Shown: positions 49,847 through 58,729 of the stretch, one piece after another | Position numbering within the stretch: position 1 is the first letter of the stretch | Layout: each line of letters opens with the position of its first letter | NCBI GenBank assembly: GCA_023436775.1 | Contig: JAEZHW010000057.1 | Location: forward strand, 1-64,000 | Reading direction: 5' to 3' | DNA from: Actinomycetes bacterium | Lineage (GTDB): Bacteria > Actinomycetota > Actinomycetes > Actinomycetales > Microbacteriaceae | DNA: 64,000 nt | Notes under the pieces: model-generated | The model's input: only the letters and a program-made list of their open reading frames with translations | Told to the model about the DNA's origin: nothing | The model's database searches: none | Made by a program: the position numbers and the translations under genes

Positions 49847-50566
49847 TTAGGCGGCGTTGCTCGGCCGCTTGGCAGCCAGCCAGCGCAGCAGCGGCGTGAG
49901 GTGGGTCGCCGCGACCGCAGGATGTTCGGGGTGCCACTGCACGCCCAACATCGGGGCATGCTCGTGCACAATCGCTTCGGGAAAGCCGTCGGCCGAGCGT
50001 GCGACCACGCGCAGGCCTCGACCGAGTTCCCCAACAATCTGGTGATGGGTGCACATCACTTCGCCAGACGCGGGCACGATCGGCTCGTAGCCTTCCTCCA
50101 CCGTCGTGATGCGCGTGCGCGTGTAGCCTTCCGCGCTGCCGCGATGCCCGTCGACGTGCTGCACCAGGGTGCCGCCGAAGGCGACGTTCATGAGCTGCTG
50201 GCCGCGACAGATGCCGAGCAGCGGACGACCGGAACCGGCCGCTTCCAACACGACCGCGATCTGGGAACGGTCGGCACGGACCTCGTGCTGGCCACCGCCC
50301 GGGTAGGCGCTGTCGGCACCATAGAGCGACGGCTCCACGTCTTCGCCGCCGAGGATAACAACGAGGTCGGCCTTCCGGGCAGCATGCAGCACCTCGCGCT
50401 CGCTCGCTTCCGCGGCGGGGACGAGTTCGGCAGTCCAGCCCATGCTGTGCACCGTTGCCACTGCAGCCTCGTTGAGTTCATCCAGCTCCCGCTGGAAACG
50501 CCAGTCATGCGGCCGGGCGGTTCGTAGGTGCAGCAGGGCGACGTGCAGCTGCTCGTCGCGCGCCAT
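49847..50566 (-). CDS. class I glutamine amidotransferase-like gamma-glutamyl hydrolase (peptidase C26)
   Basis: 239 residues. Nucleophile Cys120 in LLGICRGQQLMNV, catalytic His-x-Glu in VQWHPEHP, and LGGEDVEPSLYG near the N-terminus, all PuuD-like. PuuD relatives remove a gamma-glutamyl group from 4-(gamma-glutamylamino)butanoate. ATG 50566 has GGAGG upstream. It stands alone; no other Puu genes are visible, so the substrate is open. Confidence 0.92.
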   Translation of the reverse strand: MARDEQLHVALLHLRTARPHDWRFQRELDELNEAAVATVHSMGWTAELVPAAEASEREVLHAARKADLVVILGGEDVEPSLYGADSAYPGGGQHEVRADRSQIAVVLEAAGSGRPLLGICRGQQLMNVAFGGTLVQHVDGHRGSAEGYTRTRITTVEEGYEPIVPASGEVMCTHHQIVGELGRGLRVVARSADGFPEAIVHEHAPMLGVQWHPEHPAVAATHLTPLLRWLAAKRPSNAA

Positions 50567-50713
50567 ACGTGCCCTCCTGCACCTCGAATCCCCGAACCGG
50601 ATGACATTCACTGTGTCATGGCAAGGTTGCCCCGCAGTCACCGCCGTGTTGCACCTTTGTTTCGTACTTGGCGTCAGGGGAAAGCCCCGATGCGAGGCGG
50701 AACTGCGGATCGC

Positions 50714-50719
50714 TACCAT
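50714..50719 (+). promoter_or_regulatory. -10 element of a probably leaderless small gene
   Basis: TACCAT ends seven bases before the ATG at 50727 and no ribosome site is present. Confidence 0.45.
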
Positions 50720-50726
50720 CTGCGGC

Positions 50727-50993
50727 ATGAACCCATACTCCAACTCGTTCAGCGACGCCCTTTGGCATTGGCTCACGACCTCGGCACTCATTGTGGTTGT
50801 CGTGTTTGCCATCGTGGTCCTCTTCGTCATTTGGCTGATCTACACCGCCGTGCTCCTGGCCCTGCGGTCCTTCGCAAAGGAGCAAGAGCGCAAAGCCGCG
50901 CGGCATGCTCGCGCGATCAGTGAGCACCAGACCACGCTCGCGAACACTCCCACCGCGGGCGCCCAGGGCCTGCGCGGGTACCTGGGCTTGTAG
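50727..50993 (+). CDS. small membrane protein of unknown function
   Basis: 88 residues: one or two overlapping hydrophobic stretches (about 16-46, ALIVVVVFAIVVLFVIWLIY) followed by a basic cytoplasmic tail (SFAKEQERKAARHARAISEHQ). No family recognised. Probably leaderless. It lies between a gamma-glutamyl hydrolase gene (divergent) and a MarR regulator. Confidence 0.65.
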   Translation: MNPYSNSFSDALWHWLTTSALIVVVVFAIVVLFVIWLIYTAVLLALRSFAKEQERKAARHARAISEHQTTLANTPTAGAQGLRGYLGL

Positions 50994-51034
50994 CGCCCTG
51001 CCATACCCAGCCGATCGCCAGGAACCGTCCATAC

Positions 51035-51051
51035 ACTTGCATATTGCAAGT
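51035..51051. promoter_or_regulatory. MarR-type operator ACTTGCA-TAT-TGCAAGT
   Basis: A perfect 7-bp inverted repeat around TAT, ending 23 bases before the MarR start. Length, symmetry and AT-rich centre are those of MarR-family autoregulatory sites; TTGCA half-sites are typical. Confidence 0.7.
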
Positions 51052-51074
51052 AGTTGGCGTGACTGGAGGTCGGG

Positions 51075-51596
51075 ATGGCTCGGACGTTGGATGCATCGAA
51101 TGCGGAGCCGCTGCGTGATGTTCCGCACTATGAATCCGACGTCATCGCATCAGTCGTTCGCCTCGTCGCGATCTGTATGAATACGGACTTCCAGGGCGAC
51201 ATCCTTTCGGCCGAGACGGCAACGCTGCCCGCGATCGAGAACCGTGACGTGTCGCTGGTGTACGCGATCGCGACCAACCCGCCGCTGCGGCCGAGCGCGA
51301 TCGCCGAAGCGCTCGCCACCTCGCCGTACACCGTCAGCCGGGGCCTCGCCCGCCTCGCCGCGCACGGCGTCATCGAGCGCCTGCCGGACCCAAGCGACGC
51401 CCGCGCCACCCTCGTGCAGCTCACCGAGGCTGGCCGCGCCGCTGCCGAACACCTCATCCACGCTGGCGACCGCTTGGTCGCTTCCGTCATGCGCGACTGG
51501 AATGAGCCGGACCAGGCCCGCTTCGAACAGCTGCTGCACCGATTCGTCGACGCGCTCGCAGAACGCGCCACCACCCCCGCCTCGCCGCGAGGCTAA
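51075..51596 (+). CDS. MarR family transcriptional regulator
   Basis: 173 residues. Winged HTH at about 70-130 (SAIAEALATSPYTVSRGLARLAAHGVIERLPDPSDARATLVQLTEAG; DxR wing visible as DPSDARA). Long helices at both ends for dimerisation. It precedes and probably controls the SDR gene 13 bases downstream, with the palindrome at 51035 as its operator. GGAGG precedes the ATG. Confidence 0.9.
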   Translation: MARTLDASNAEPLRDVPHYESDVIASVVRLVAICMNTDFQGDILSAETATLPAIENRDVSLVYAIATNPPLRPSAIAEALATSPYTVSRGLARLAAHGVIERLPDPSDARATLVQLTEAGRAAAEHLIHAGDRLVASVMRDWNEPDQARFEQLLHRFVDALAERATTPASPRG

Positions 51597-51609
51597 CGAA
51601 AGGAACACC

Positions 51610-52473
51610 ATGGGCGTCTACGCCATCACCGGCTCTGCCTCTGGCATGGGCAAGGCCACCGCAGAAGTCCTGCGCGAGGCTGGCCACACCATCATCGGCG
51701 TCGACCTGCGCGACGCGGACGTGATCGCCGACCTGTCCACCCCGGCCGGCCGCACCAGCGCCATCGAGGGCATCCTCAAGCAGTCCGCCGGCAAGCTCAC
51801 CGGCCTGGTGCTGGCCGCGGGCCTCGGCCCGATCGCTGGCCGCGAGCGCCTCATCGCCGAGGTCAACTTCAACGGCGCCGTCGACCTGCTGGAGGGTCTG
51901 CGCCCGGCACTGGCCGAGACCGGCAACGCCAAGGTGGTCGTCTTCTCCTCGAACTCCACCACCACCGTGCCGGCCGTGCCGAAGGGCGCCATCAAGGCGT
52001 TCCTCGCCCGCGACGTCGACAAGGCCATCAAGGCCACCCGCATCTTCAAGGACAACGCGGCCGCCATGGTGTACGCATCCAGCAAGATCGCGCTGAGCAT
52101 CTGGTTGCGTCGCGCCGCCGTCACCCCGGAGTGGGCCGGCAAGGGCATCCGCTTGAACGCCATCGCCCCGGGCGCCATCTACACCCCGCTGATTCAGGCC
52201 CAGTTGGACGACCCCAAGACCGCTGGCGCGATCGAGGACTTCCCGGTGCCGATCGGCGGCTTCGGTGACGCTCGCAAGATCGGTGAGACGGTGGCCTTCA
52301 TGCTCTCCGACTCAGCCGACTTCATGACCGGCTCGATCCTGTTCATGGACGGCGGCACCGACGCCTGGTTCCGCGCGGACGACTGGCCGAAGCCGCTCGG
52401 CCTCACCAAGGTCGGCGCCTACATGAAGCGCCAGAAGGAATTCACCGCATTCAAGGCAGCCGTCGGCCGCTAG
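51610..52473 (+). CDS. SDR resembling 3-alpha-hydroxysteroid dehydrogenase/carbonyl reductase
   Basis: 287 residues. From memory, its first 75 residues parallel the Comamonas 3-alpha-HSD/carbonyl reductase closely: YAITGSASGMGKAT, GHTIIGVDLRDADVIADLST, LVLAAGLGP. Catalytic YASSK and NAIAPGAIYTPLIQAQL follow; FMDGGTDAWF ends the domain, with about 25 extra residues. The loop between the fifth and sixth strands is longer than in classical SDRs, as in 3-alpha-HSD. It would oxidise a secondary alcohol on a ring with NAD. Confidence 0.88.
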   Translation: MGVYAITGSASGMGKATAEVLREAGHTIIGVDLRDADVIADLSTPAGRTSAIEGILKQSAGKLTGLVLAAGLGPIAGRERLIAEVNFNGAVDLLEGLRPALAETGNAKVVVFSSNSTTTVPAVPKGAIKAFLARDVDKAIKATRIFKDNAAAMVYASSKIALSIWLRRAAVTPEWAGKGIRLNAIAPGAIYTPLIQAQLDDPKTAGAIEDFPVPIGGFGDARKIGETVAFMLSDSADFMTGSILFMDGGTDAWFRADDWPKPLGLTKVGAYMKRQKEFTAFKAAVGR

Positions 52474-52487
52474 TCGCGCGCTGCAGG

Positions 52488-52516
52488 AAGGGCCGTCCCG
52501 GATCGGGGCGGCCCTT
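52488..52516 (+). terminator. terminator after the 3-alpha-HSD-like gene
   Basis: 12-bp stem AAGGGCCGTCCC/GGGGCGGCCCTT (one G-T pair) with a five-base loop, followed by TCGCTG. Confidence 0.75.
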
Positions 52517-52557
52517 TCGCTGTGCCGGGAGTGTGCGGCTGCCGCCGCCCGGCGGGG

Positions 52558-53130
52558 TCACTGCGTTGCTGCGGCTTCGCGCGCGACCGCAGCACGCTCC
52601 TCGACCAGCAGGGCTCGGAAGTGTTCCAAGCCGACGCCGGTGGTCGCCAGTCCGTAGCGCAGCGTTGCGTGTTGGTAGTGCAGCACGCCGGCGTACTCCG
52701 GCGGGATGGTGTCGGCTAGCCCGGTGAGCATGCCGTCGGTCTCTTGCAACTGAGCGAGGTCCGCCTCGCCGCGCGCCACGACTTCGGCGAGGATCGCGGC
52801 GCGTTCGGCCGCGGTCGGAACCAGGGCCAGGAAGAACAGCCGGGAGAGCGCCGCGGTTTCGAGGTCCGACTCGGTGATGGGCGGTCGCATCCAGGCGTGG
52901 AACGCGGCGAGGCCCGCCTCGGTCGGACTATAGAGCTTCTTCGTCCGGCCGCCGTCGGTGACCGTCTCAACGGTGACGTGGCCCTTGGCCAGCAACGCCT
53001 GGAGCGAGGTGCGCAGCGCGCCGAGGCTGGCCCGGTAGAACAGGCCGACGCCTGCCTCGAAGGCCTTATTCAGCAGATAGATCGTCTGCGCGCCGCCGAG
53101 CTGGAGCAGACCCAAGATGACGTACTGCAT
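52558..53130 (-). CDS. PadR family transcriptional regulator
   Basis: 190 residues from ATG 53130 (AAAGGAG upstream). PadR winged helix at about 1-80 (MQYVILGLLQLGGAQTIYLLNKAF, GRTKKLYSPTEAGLAAF) and a C-terminal helical PadR-C domain. Divergent from the serine hydrolase gene, with a palindrome between them; it is expected to repress that gene and itself. Confidence 0.9.
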   Translation of the reverse strand: MQYVILGLLQLGGAQTIYLLNKAFEAGVGLFYRASLGALRTSLQALLAKGHVTVETVTDGGRTKKLYSPTEAGLAAFHAWMRPPITESDLETAALSRLFFLALVPTAAERAAILAEVVARGEADLAQLQETDGMLTGLADTIPPEYAGVLHYQHATLRYGLATTGVGLEHFRALLVEERAAVAREAAATQ

Positions 53131-53216
53131 CGTGCTCCTTTCCTCGCGGCGGTCCAGCGGCCGCATCGGATCCAGCCTGCCAGAACCGCCTCTTGCGTGC
53201 CTGCCAGACCGCCCGT

Positions 53217-53235
53217 ATATTACTCATAGTAATAT
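53217..53235. promoter_or_regulatory. candidate PadR operator ATATTAC-TCATA-GTAATAT
   Basis: Perfect 7-bp inverted repeat with a 5-base centre in the divergent region between padR and the serine hydrolase gene. The ATxxxATGTxACAT-like symmetry is common for PadR sites. Confidence 0.65.
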
Positions 53236-53254
53236 CAACTCGGAGGCACGAGCA

Positions 53255-54316
53255 ATGACGATCACCACCACCGCCCTGGCACTGCCCGAGCGCCTGCAAC
53301 GCTATCTCGACCGGCAGGTCGCCCGTCGCGCCCGCCGCGGGCTTCCCGCCCCGCAGATCCAGGTGCGCCTCGGCGAGGAGGTATTCCGGCTGGGATCGGA
53401 GCAACCCTTCCACGCCGCCTCGGTCGGCAAGCTCACCGTCACCGCAATGGCGCTGCAGGAGATCGCCGCCGGCCGCCTGGACTGGGACACCCGCGTCGCC
53501 GACGTGCTCGGCGGCGAGGCGATCGCAGGCATCTTCGCCTCGGATGCAGTAACGATTCGCCACCTGTTGACGCACACCTCTGGCGCCGCCGACTTCTTCG
53601 AGGACAAGGCCACCGGCACCCTCCAGTTCCGCCAGCTTCTGCTGGCCGAACCGCAGCGGGACTGGAGCGCCGGCGATCTGCTCGCCTTCGCCCGCACCCA
53701 CCAGCGCCCGCTCGCCCAGCCCGGTGAGCGCTACCGGTACTCGGACACCGGGTTCACCACGCTCGCCCTCTGCATCGAGGCGAGCGCCGGTCAAAGGATC
53801 CCCGCGCTGCTGCCAGACCGCATCCTCACTCCCGCTGGCATGACCGACTCATCTCACTGGCAGCCAAACGGGGCCAGCGCTGACATCCAGCCGATCCTGC
53901 TGGCGGGCACCGACCTCAGTCAGTCCAACGCCCTGAGCTGCGCCAAGGCGGACGCTAGCCTGGTGACGACGACCGCGGACTTGGACCGGCTGCTACGGGC
54001 GCTGCAGGACGGCACCCTCGTGCCGAACCAGCTGTGGCAGCAGGCGCAGCAGTTCGAGCACCGCTTCCGCGCCGGCATCTGGCATGGCGCGGGCGTGCAG
54101 CAGTTGCGCTTCGGCGGCTTCTCCCCGTTCCTCGCGGGGCTGACCCGGCCGATCGGGCACCTCGGCGTCACCTCGGTGCACGCCTTCCACTATCCGGAAC
54201 TCGACGCCAGCATCACCATGAATTTCCACGCCACCGGCGAGATGATGGCAAGCTTCCAGACCCACATCCGCCTGGCAGTCGAACTGCACCGGCTCGCGCG
54301 CGGCCGCGTTCGCTAG
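53255..54316 (+). CDS. serine hydrolase (beta-lactamase class C-like)
   Basis: 353 residues without an obvious signal peptide. SxxK nucleophile motif SVGK near residue 58 (HAASVGKLTV), the YxN equivalent YSD in YRYSDTGF, and HGAG as a likely third motif. Family members are esterases, D-aminopeptidases or penicillin-binding-like enzymes rather than true beta-lactamases. GGAGG lies eight bases before the ATG. Controlled by the divergent PadR. Confidence 0.88.
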   Translation: MTITTTALALPERLQRYLDRQVARRARRGLPAPQIQVRLGEEVFRLGSEQPFHAASVGKLTVTAMALQEIAAGRLDWDTRVADVLGGEAIAGIFASDAVTIRHLLTHTSGAADFFEDKATGTLQFRQLLLAEPQRDWSAGDLLAFARTHQRPLAQPGERYRYSDTGFTTLALCIEASAGQRIPALLPDRILTPAGMTDSSHWQPNGASADIQPILLAGTDLSQSNALSCAKADASLVTTTADLDRLLRALQDGTLVPNQLWQQAQQFEHRFRAGIWHGAGVQQLRFGGFSPFLAGLTRPIGHLGVTSVHAFHYPELDASITMNFHATGEMMASFQTHIRLAVELHRLARGRVR

Positions 54317-54359
54317 CCCCCACCCTCGAGGCGCGCCCACGCATACCGAGGCGGCGACG

Positions 54360-55145
54360 CTACCAGCCCAGCCGCGCCGCCACCGCATCCGCGGCGCGGC
54401 TCGGGAACTCGTCCCACCCGGGCTCGAGTTCCTGCCGCAGCAGCGTGAACAGGGCACGTCCCGCGTCCTCAAGCGGCCGGGCGAGCCCTGCCTCGATCTG
54501 CGCGGCGATCCCAGGGAAGTCACGCTCGAAGCGACGCTGCGGGTCGATCGCATCGCGCAACGTCCCGGACTGCTCCGCGCGTCGGCCACGGACAGCCCGG
54601 ATCAGGTGCTGCACCGCCCAGGCCCGGACGAACATGCTCGCCGACACCGTCTCACCGCGACGAGCCCGGCCGACGCCGATCAGCAGTTTCACCAGCACCA
54701 GCCTCGCGTCGTTCACCGAATCGAAGGAGTCCGCCGCGGCGACCTTGGCCTGCCCGCGCGCCACCAGCGCTGCGAGGGTGCCGTCCGCATCGTCAACGCG
54801 AACCGTGGCGTCGCCGACCACCGCCTCGGCCAGTTCGGCCGCCTCGGCGAGCGCGAACTCCATCACATGCCCGTCGTCGTAGACGGCGACGAAGCCGATT
54901 TCCCCTTCACGGGCGGTGAGTACGATCCGCTCCTGCTCCGGCAGCCAGGACAGGTCCGGCCGGAAGGCCGGGCCCTGCCCTGCGCGAATGATGGCGTAGA
55001 AGTCGTGATCGGACCAGTCGTCTCGGCGAGGCGCCCCCGCCTCTGAGGCCGACCCCAACAACACCAGCCCGGTCAGGTCCGCACGCGCAGACACCCCTGC
55101 GGCCAGGCCGTCACTCAGCGCAGCGAAGCGCTCCGGCAGCACCAC
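54360..55145 (-). CDS. nucleotidyltransferase-domain protein
   Basis: 261 residues from GTG 55145 (GGGGGG upstream). The NTase-fold signature is GSASEAGAPRRDDWSDHDFYAII, with the paired aspartates in SDHDF. The C-terminal half is helical. It resembles streptomycin-adenylyltransferase-type or unknown NTases; no evidence ties it to resistance. It follows the maltodextrin glucosidase by 11 bases on the same strand. Confidence 0.75.
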   Translation of the reverse strand: MVLPERFAALSDGLAAGVSARADLTGLVLLGSASEAGAPRRDDWSDHDFYAIIRAGQGPAFRPDLSWLPEQERIVLTAREGEIGFVAVYDDGHVMEFALAEAAELAEAVVGDATVRVDDADGTLAALVARGQAKVAAADSFDSVNDARLVLVKLLIGVGRARRGETVSASMFVRAWAVQHLIRAVRGRRAEQSGTLRDAIDPQRRFERDFPGIAAQIEAGLARPLEDAGRALFTLLRQELEPGWDEFPSRAADAVAARLGW

Positions 55146-55156
55146 GAGCCCCCCCC

Positions 55157-57049
55157 TTAGCCCGCGACCGGCACTCGCACGCCGGGCAGCACCCAGGCCG
55201 CGAATGCGGGCCCGTCGCTGACCAACTGCGCGCCGTCGCTGGTGAGTCGCAGGTCCACCTCGCCGAAGCCCCGGCTGGCCGAATCCAGGCCTGCGACCGC
55301 GTCGGCCGAGAGGGTCACGGTACTCGCGGCCGAGGCAGCGAAGACCAGCACCGCCTCGTCGGCGCTCTCGCGGACGAAGACGATCACTTCGTCATCGACG
55401 TGCAGCCAGCGGATGCCGCCGGTACGCAGCACCGGGTGGGCGTGCCGCAGCGCGATCAGGTCGCGGTACAGGGCGAGGCGCTGCGCGATGGCCGGGTCGG
55501 TCTCGCTGCCCCACGGGATCGGGGTGCGGCTCGCTTCGCCGTCCTCACCGACCGCGCCGAACTCGTCGCCGGCGAACAGCACCGGCACGCCCGGCATGGT
55601 CATGGTCAGTCCCACCGCGACCGGGATCGTGCCGGGCTTCGCGTTGGTGGCGAAGCGACCGGTGTCGTGCGTGTCGAGCGCCTGCATGTTGCCCAGGCGA
55701 ATCCGCCACGGGAAGGTAGCGGTGTGCTTCCGGTTCGCCTCAGCAAAGTCGGCGGCCGTGTACTGCGGATAGCCGTTAATGGGGTGTCCGAAGAACCACG
55801 GGTGCGGATTCTTGGTCCCGTTGCCCTCGGTGAAGCCGGGAGCGTCTTGGCGCTGCAACCATCCCCAGAGCGGACGGGTGAAGGGCAGGTAGGTCATCGC
55901 GCCGTGCCAGGCGTCGCCGGTCAGGTCACCGCTGGCGTCATTGGTCATCTCACCGAGCAAGGCGGTGTCCGGATTGATCTCCCGCATCGTCTCGGCCAGC
56001 AATTGCCGCACCTCGGCATTCAGGTCAATCGCCCCGAGTCGCCCGGTCATGTTGGCAACGTCGATGCGCCAGCCATCAGCCTGGTACGGCGGCAGCAGCC
56101 ACTTGGCGACCACGGAGTCGCGGCCCTGGATGAAGCGCTTGCGCAGCCCCTCGCTGGCCCAGTTGAACTTCGGCAGCGTTGGCGTGCCGAGCCAGCACTC
56201 GTACTCGGTGTGCTCGTCATTGGTGAAGTAGTAGTAGTCCGACTCCGGCGCGTCCGGGTTGCCGTAGGCGGCCTGGAACCATTCGTGACTCACGCCAGAG
56301 TGGTTTGAGGTCAGGTCACCCATCACCTTCATGCCGCGGGCATGGGCCGCCTCGATCAGGCGCTGGTAGGCCGCATCCCCGCCGAGCAGCGGGTCAACAT
56401 GGTCGAAGCTGGCCGCGTCGTAGCGGTGGTTCGACTGGCCGGGGAAGATCGGCGTCAGGTAGATCAGGGTCACCCCGAGCGATTCCAGGTGGTCCAGGTG
56501 CTCGATGATGCCGTCGAGGTCGCCGCCGTAGAACTGCTGCGAGCGCCCCGGCATCACCGGATCCACCGGGTCGTCCCACTTCGCGGGAATCGCCCACTCG
56601 GGCGTCGGGTGCTGGTCCGCCTGGGCCGAGCGCGCGAAGCGGTCCGGGAAGATCTGGTACATCACCGAGTTCGCCAGCCACTCCGGTGCCGGCGGCGTGG
56701 CCAGCAGCACGAAGTCGTCGCGGTCGGCGACCTCGATCTTGCTCAGGCCCGCCTGGTTCAACCACAGTGCAGGGCCAGAGACCGGGCGGATCAGCCAGCG
56801 GTATCGGTTGTAGGGGTTGTGCACGCGGATGTCGGCCTGCCACCAGGTCCAGCCATCGACGGTGCCGAGCTGAACCGCCTCCGCCCAACCGGGTTCGTGG
56901 TCATGGTCGGTACGCACGAGAACGGCGTCGAGTTCGGGGTAGTCGGCCGGCACCCGCAGCCGCACCGAGACGGTGTCGCCGAGCGATGGCGTGAGGTTGG
57001 ACACGTAGAGGTCGGAGCCGTCGTGGTGGGGTTCGAGCGTAGGCATCAT
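55157..57049 (-). CDS. GH13 maltodextrin glucosidase/neopullulanase-type enzyme
   Basis: 630 residues, cytoplasmic. An N-terminal CBM34-like beta domain (about 1-120) precedes the GH13 barrel (YQIFPDRFA, DLTSNHSG, nucleophile region DGWRIDVAN, acid LLGEMTN, DTHDTGRF) and a C-terminal beta domain. This layout is that of MalZ/neopullulanase/cyclomaltodextrinase, which cut maltodextrins to glucose or maltose. A second ATG follows the first directly. Last carbohydrate gene of the leftward mal cluster. Confidence 0.92.
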   Translation of the reverse strand: MMPTLEPHHDGSDLYVSNLTPSLGDTVSVRLRVPADYPELDAVLVRTDHDHEPGWAEAVQLGTVDGWTWWQADIRVHNPYNRYRWLIRPVSGPALWLNQAGLSKIEVADRDDFVLLATPPAPEWLANSVMYQIFPDRFARSAQADQHPTPEWAIPAKWDDPVDPVMPGRSQQFYGGDLDGIIEHLDHLESLGVTLIYLTPIFPGQSNHRYDAASFDHVDPLLGGDAAYQRLIEAAHARGMKVMGDLTSNHSGVSHEWFQAAYGNPDAPESDYYYFTNDEHTEYECWLGTPTLPKFNWASEGLRKRFIQGRDSVVAKWLLPPYQADGWRIDVANMTGRLGAIDLNAEVRQLLAETMREINPDTALLGEMTNDASGDLTGDAWHGAMTYLPFTRPLWGWLQRQDAPGFTEGNGTKNPHPWFFGHPINGYPQYTAADFAEANRKHTATFPWRIRLGNMQALDTHDTGRFATNAKPGTIPVAVGLTMTMPGVPVLFAGDEFGAVGEDGEASRTPIPWGSETDPAIAQRLALYRDLIALRHAHPVLRTGGIRWLHVDDEVIVFVRESADEAVLVFAASAASTVTLSADAVAGLDSASRGFGEVDLRLTSDGAQLVSDGPAFAAWVLPGVRVPVAG

Positions 57050-57190
57050 GTCGTGCCTCGTCCTTTCGGTCGGTGGCCCAGATGGGCGCAGGTGAGCGAA
57101 GTGTGACGTGGATGCACGACGGAACGTGACAGAGCCCTCAGATTGTTGTTCAGTTGTTCGTTGTGCACTGGTACCGCCGAGACCATGACC

Positions 57191-58726
57191 TCAGTCCTGG
57201 TGTCGGGCCAGCAGGTGCGTGGCGGCCACTTGTCCCGGCCCAACCGGGATCACTGCGGTACCACCGCGCACCTCAATAGTACGATCCGCGGGCGCACATC
57301 CAGAAGCCGCGACTGCGCCGGTGCGCACGACGTCGCAGTACTGGCCATCCGGCAGCGTCGTCGGCACCTCGACCGTGGCATCGCCGAAGGACACGTTGAC
57401 TGCGATCACCGCGCGGCCCTGTCGCTCGAAGCCGTAGGTCTTGGCTCCGAGGACACCCGCGAGGCGAGGTGCGCCATCCGACACCCGTCGCAGTTCGATC
57501 AGGCCCGCCAGGGACGGCAGCGCATAGAAGCAGGTCTGCTCGCCGGCCTTGAATGGTCCAAATGCACTTGCGGTCTTGGCTAGTGCGTGGTCGCAATCTT
57601 GCGGCACGACCCGACCGTCCTCCGCCACGAGCGGACCCATATCCCGATCCTCGAAGGCGTAGCCCGAGTAGACCACCGCGTCGCCGTAGTCGTCGGCGAG
57701 CATGAGGGCGTTGGCAATGAGGTAGCGCTCGGCGGAACGGTAGGTGAGTTTCGCCTCGCCGCGTTCGGTGTCGTGGTTATCGATGAAGACGACGGCGCGG
57801 TCCGCTGGCACGTGCGAGGGGCGCTTGTACGTCTCATCTGCGCGGTCCTTGCCGACGACGGTGAGTAGCGGATCCTGGAAGAGGCCGGACTGCAACTGCG
57901 GGAACAGATCCCTGGCGTACTGAAACTCGAACACCCTACCGAGATCCTCGTACTCGATGGGCTGTACCGGCTCCCGCGGGCTACGGATCACTTCGTGGAT
58001 CACCTGCGTGCCTGTGGGTACGTTCGCGAGGATTGCCGTCAGGTCGCCGGCGGCGATGTGCTTTGCTGCGTCAATCCGGAACCCAGCAACACCAAGGTCG
58101 AGCAGGTCCTGCAGGAAAGCGGCGATCGTCTGCTGGACGTACGGCTGGCCGGTGTCCAGGTCGGCGAGGTTCAACAGTTCGCAGTTCTGCACCTGTTCGC
58201 GCTGCCGGTAGTCGACGATCTCGTCCCCGTCAGTGAGTCCGCAGCGGTGGAAGTGGTCCGGCTCATAGATGCCCGGATACCGGTAGTGCTCATACGTTGA
58301 GCCAGCCCAACCGACGCCCGGCTCGTCCTGTCCGGTCATGTGGTTGATCACCGCGTCCGCGATGATGTCCACCCCCGCCGCGCCGCAGCGCTGGGTCATC
58401 TCGGCAAACTCCGCGCGGGTGCCGAGGCGGGACTCGATCCGGTAACTCACCGGCTGATACGCCACCCACCACTCGTCGCCGACCAGGTGTTCCTGCGCTG
58501 GCGAGAGCAGCACGAAGTCGTACCCGGCGGGCCCGATGAGGCGCTCGCACTGCACCGCCACCGCGGTCCACGGCACCTGGAACAGCTGGACGCCCACGCC
58601 GGAGGACGGCAGGGTCTGCGGGTCGACGAGATCCGGCCCCGTCGGCGCACAGGCGGTGAGCGCCAGCGCCGCCACGGCGATGCCCGCCACCGCCCCTCGC
58701 CGCTGGAATCGCTGCCGCGGCCACAT
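57191..58726 (-). CDS. surface alpha-amylase lipoprotein (GH13)
   Basis: 511 residues. Arg-rich n-region, hydrophobic core and lipobox LALTAC, so the enzyme is anchored on the outer face of the membrane. GH13 motifs: DAVINHMTG, GFRIDAAKH (nucleophile), VIHEVI (acid/base), FIDNHDTERG. It should cut starch into maltodextrins for MalE. It follows malG by three bases. Confidence 0.93.
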   Translation of the reverse strand: MWPRQRFQRRGAVAGIAVAALALTACAPTGPDLVDPQTLPSSGVGVQLFQVPWTAVAVQCERLIGPAGYDFVLLSPAQEHLVGDEWWVAYQPVSYRIESRLGTRAEFAEMTQRCGAAGVDIIADAVINHMTGQDEPGVGWAGSTYEHYRYPGIYEPDHFHRCGLTDGDEIVDYRQREQVQNCELLNLADLDTGQPYVQQTIAAFLQDLLDLGVAGFRIDAAKHIAAGDLTAILANVPTGTQVIHEVIRSPREPVQPIEYEDLGRVFEFQYARDLFPQLQSGLFQDPLLTVVGKDRADETYKRPSHVPADRAVVFIDNHDTERGEAKLTYRSAERYLIANALMLADDYGDAVVYSGYAFEDRDMGPLVAEDGRVVPQDCDHALAKTASAFGPFKAGEQTCFYALPSLAGLIELRRVSDGAPRLAGVLGAKTYGFERQGRAVIAVNVSFGDATVEVPTTLPDGQYCDVVRTGAVAASGCAPADRTIEVRGGTAVIPVGPGQVAATHLLARHQD

Positions 58727-58729
58727 GGC

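Noticed and set aside
54360..55145. Aminoglycoside-resistance gene call for the nucleotidyltransferase
   Set aside because: Only the generic NTase motif is visible; nothing ties it to a drug substrate.
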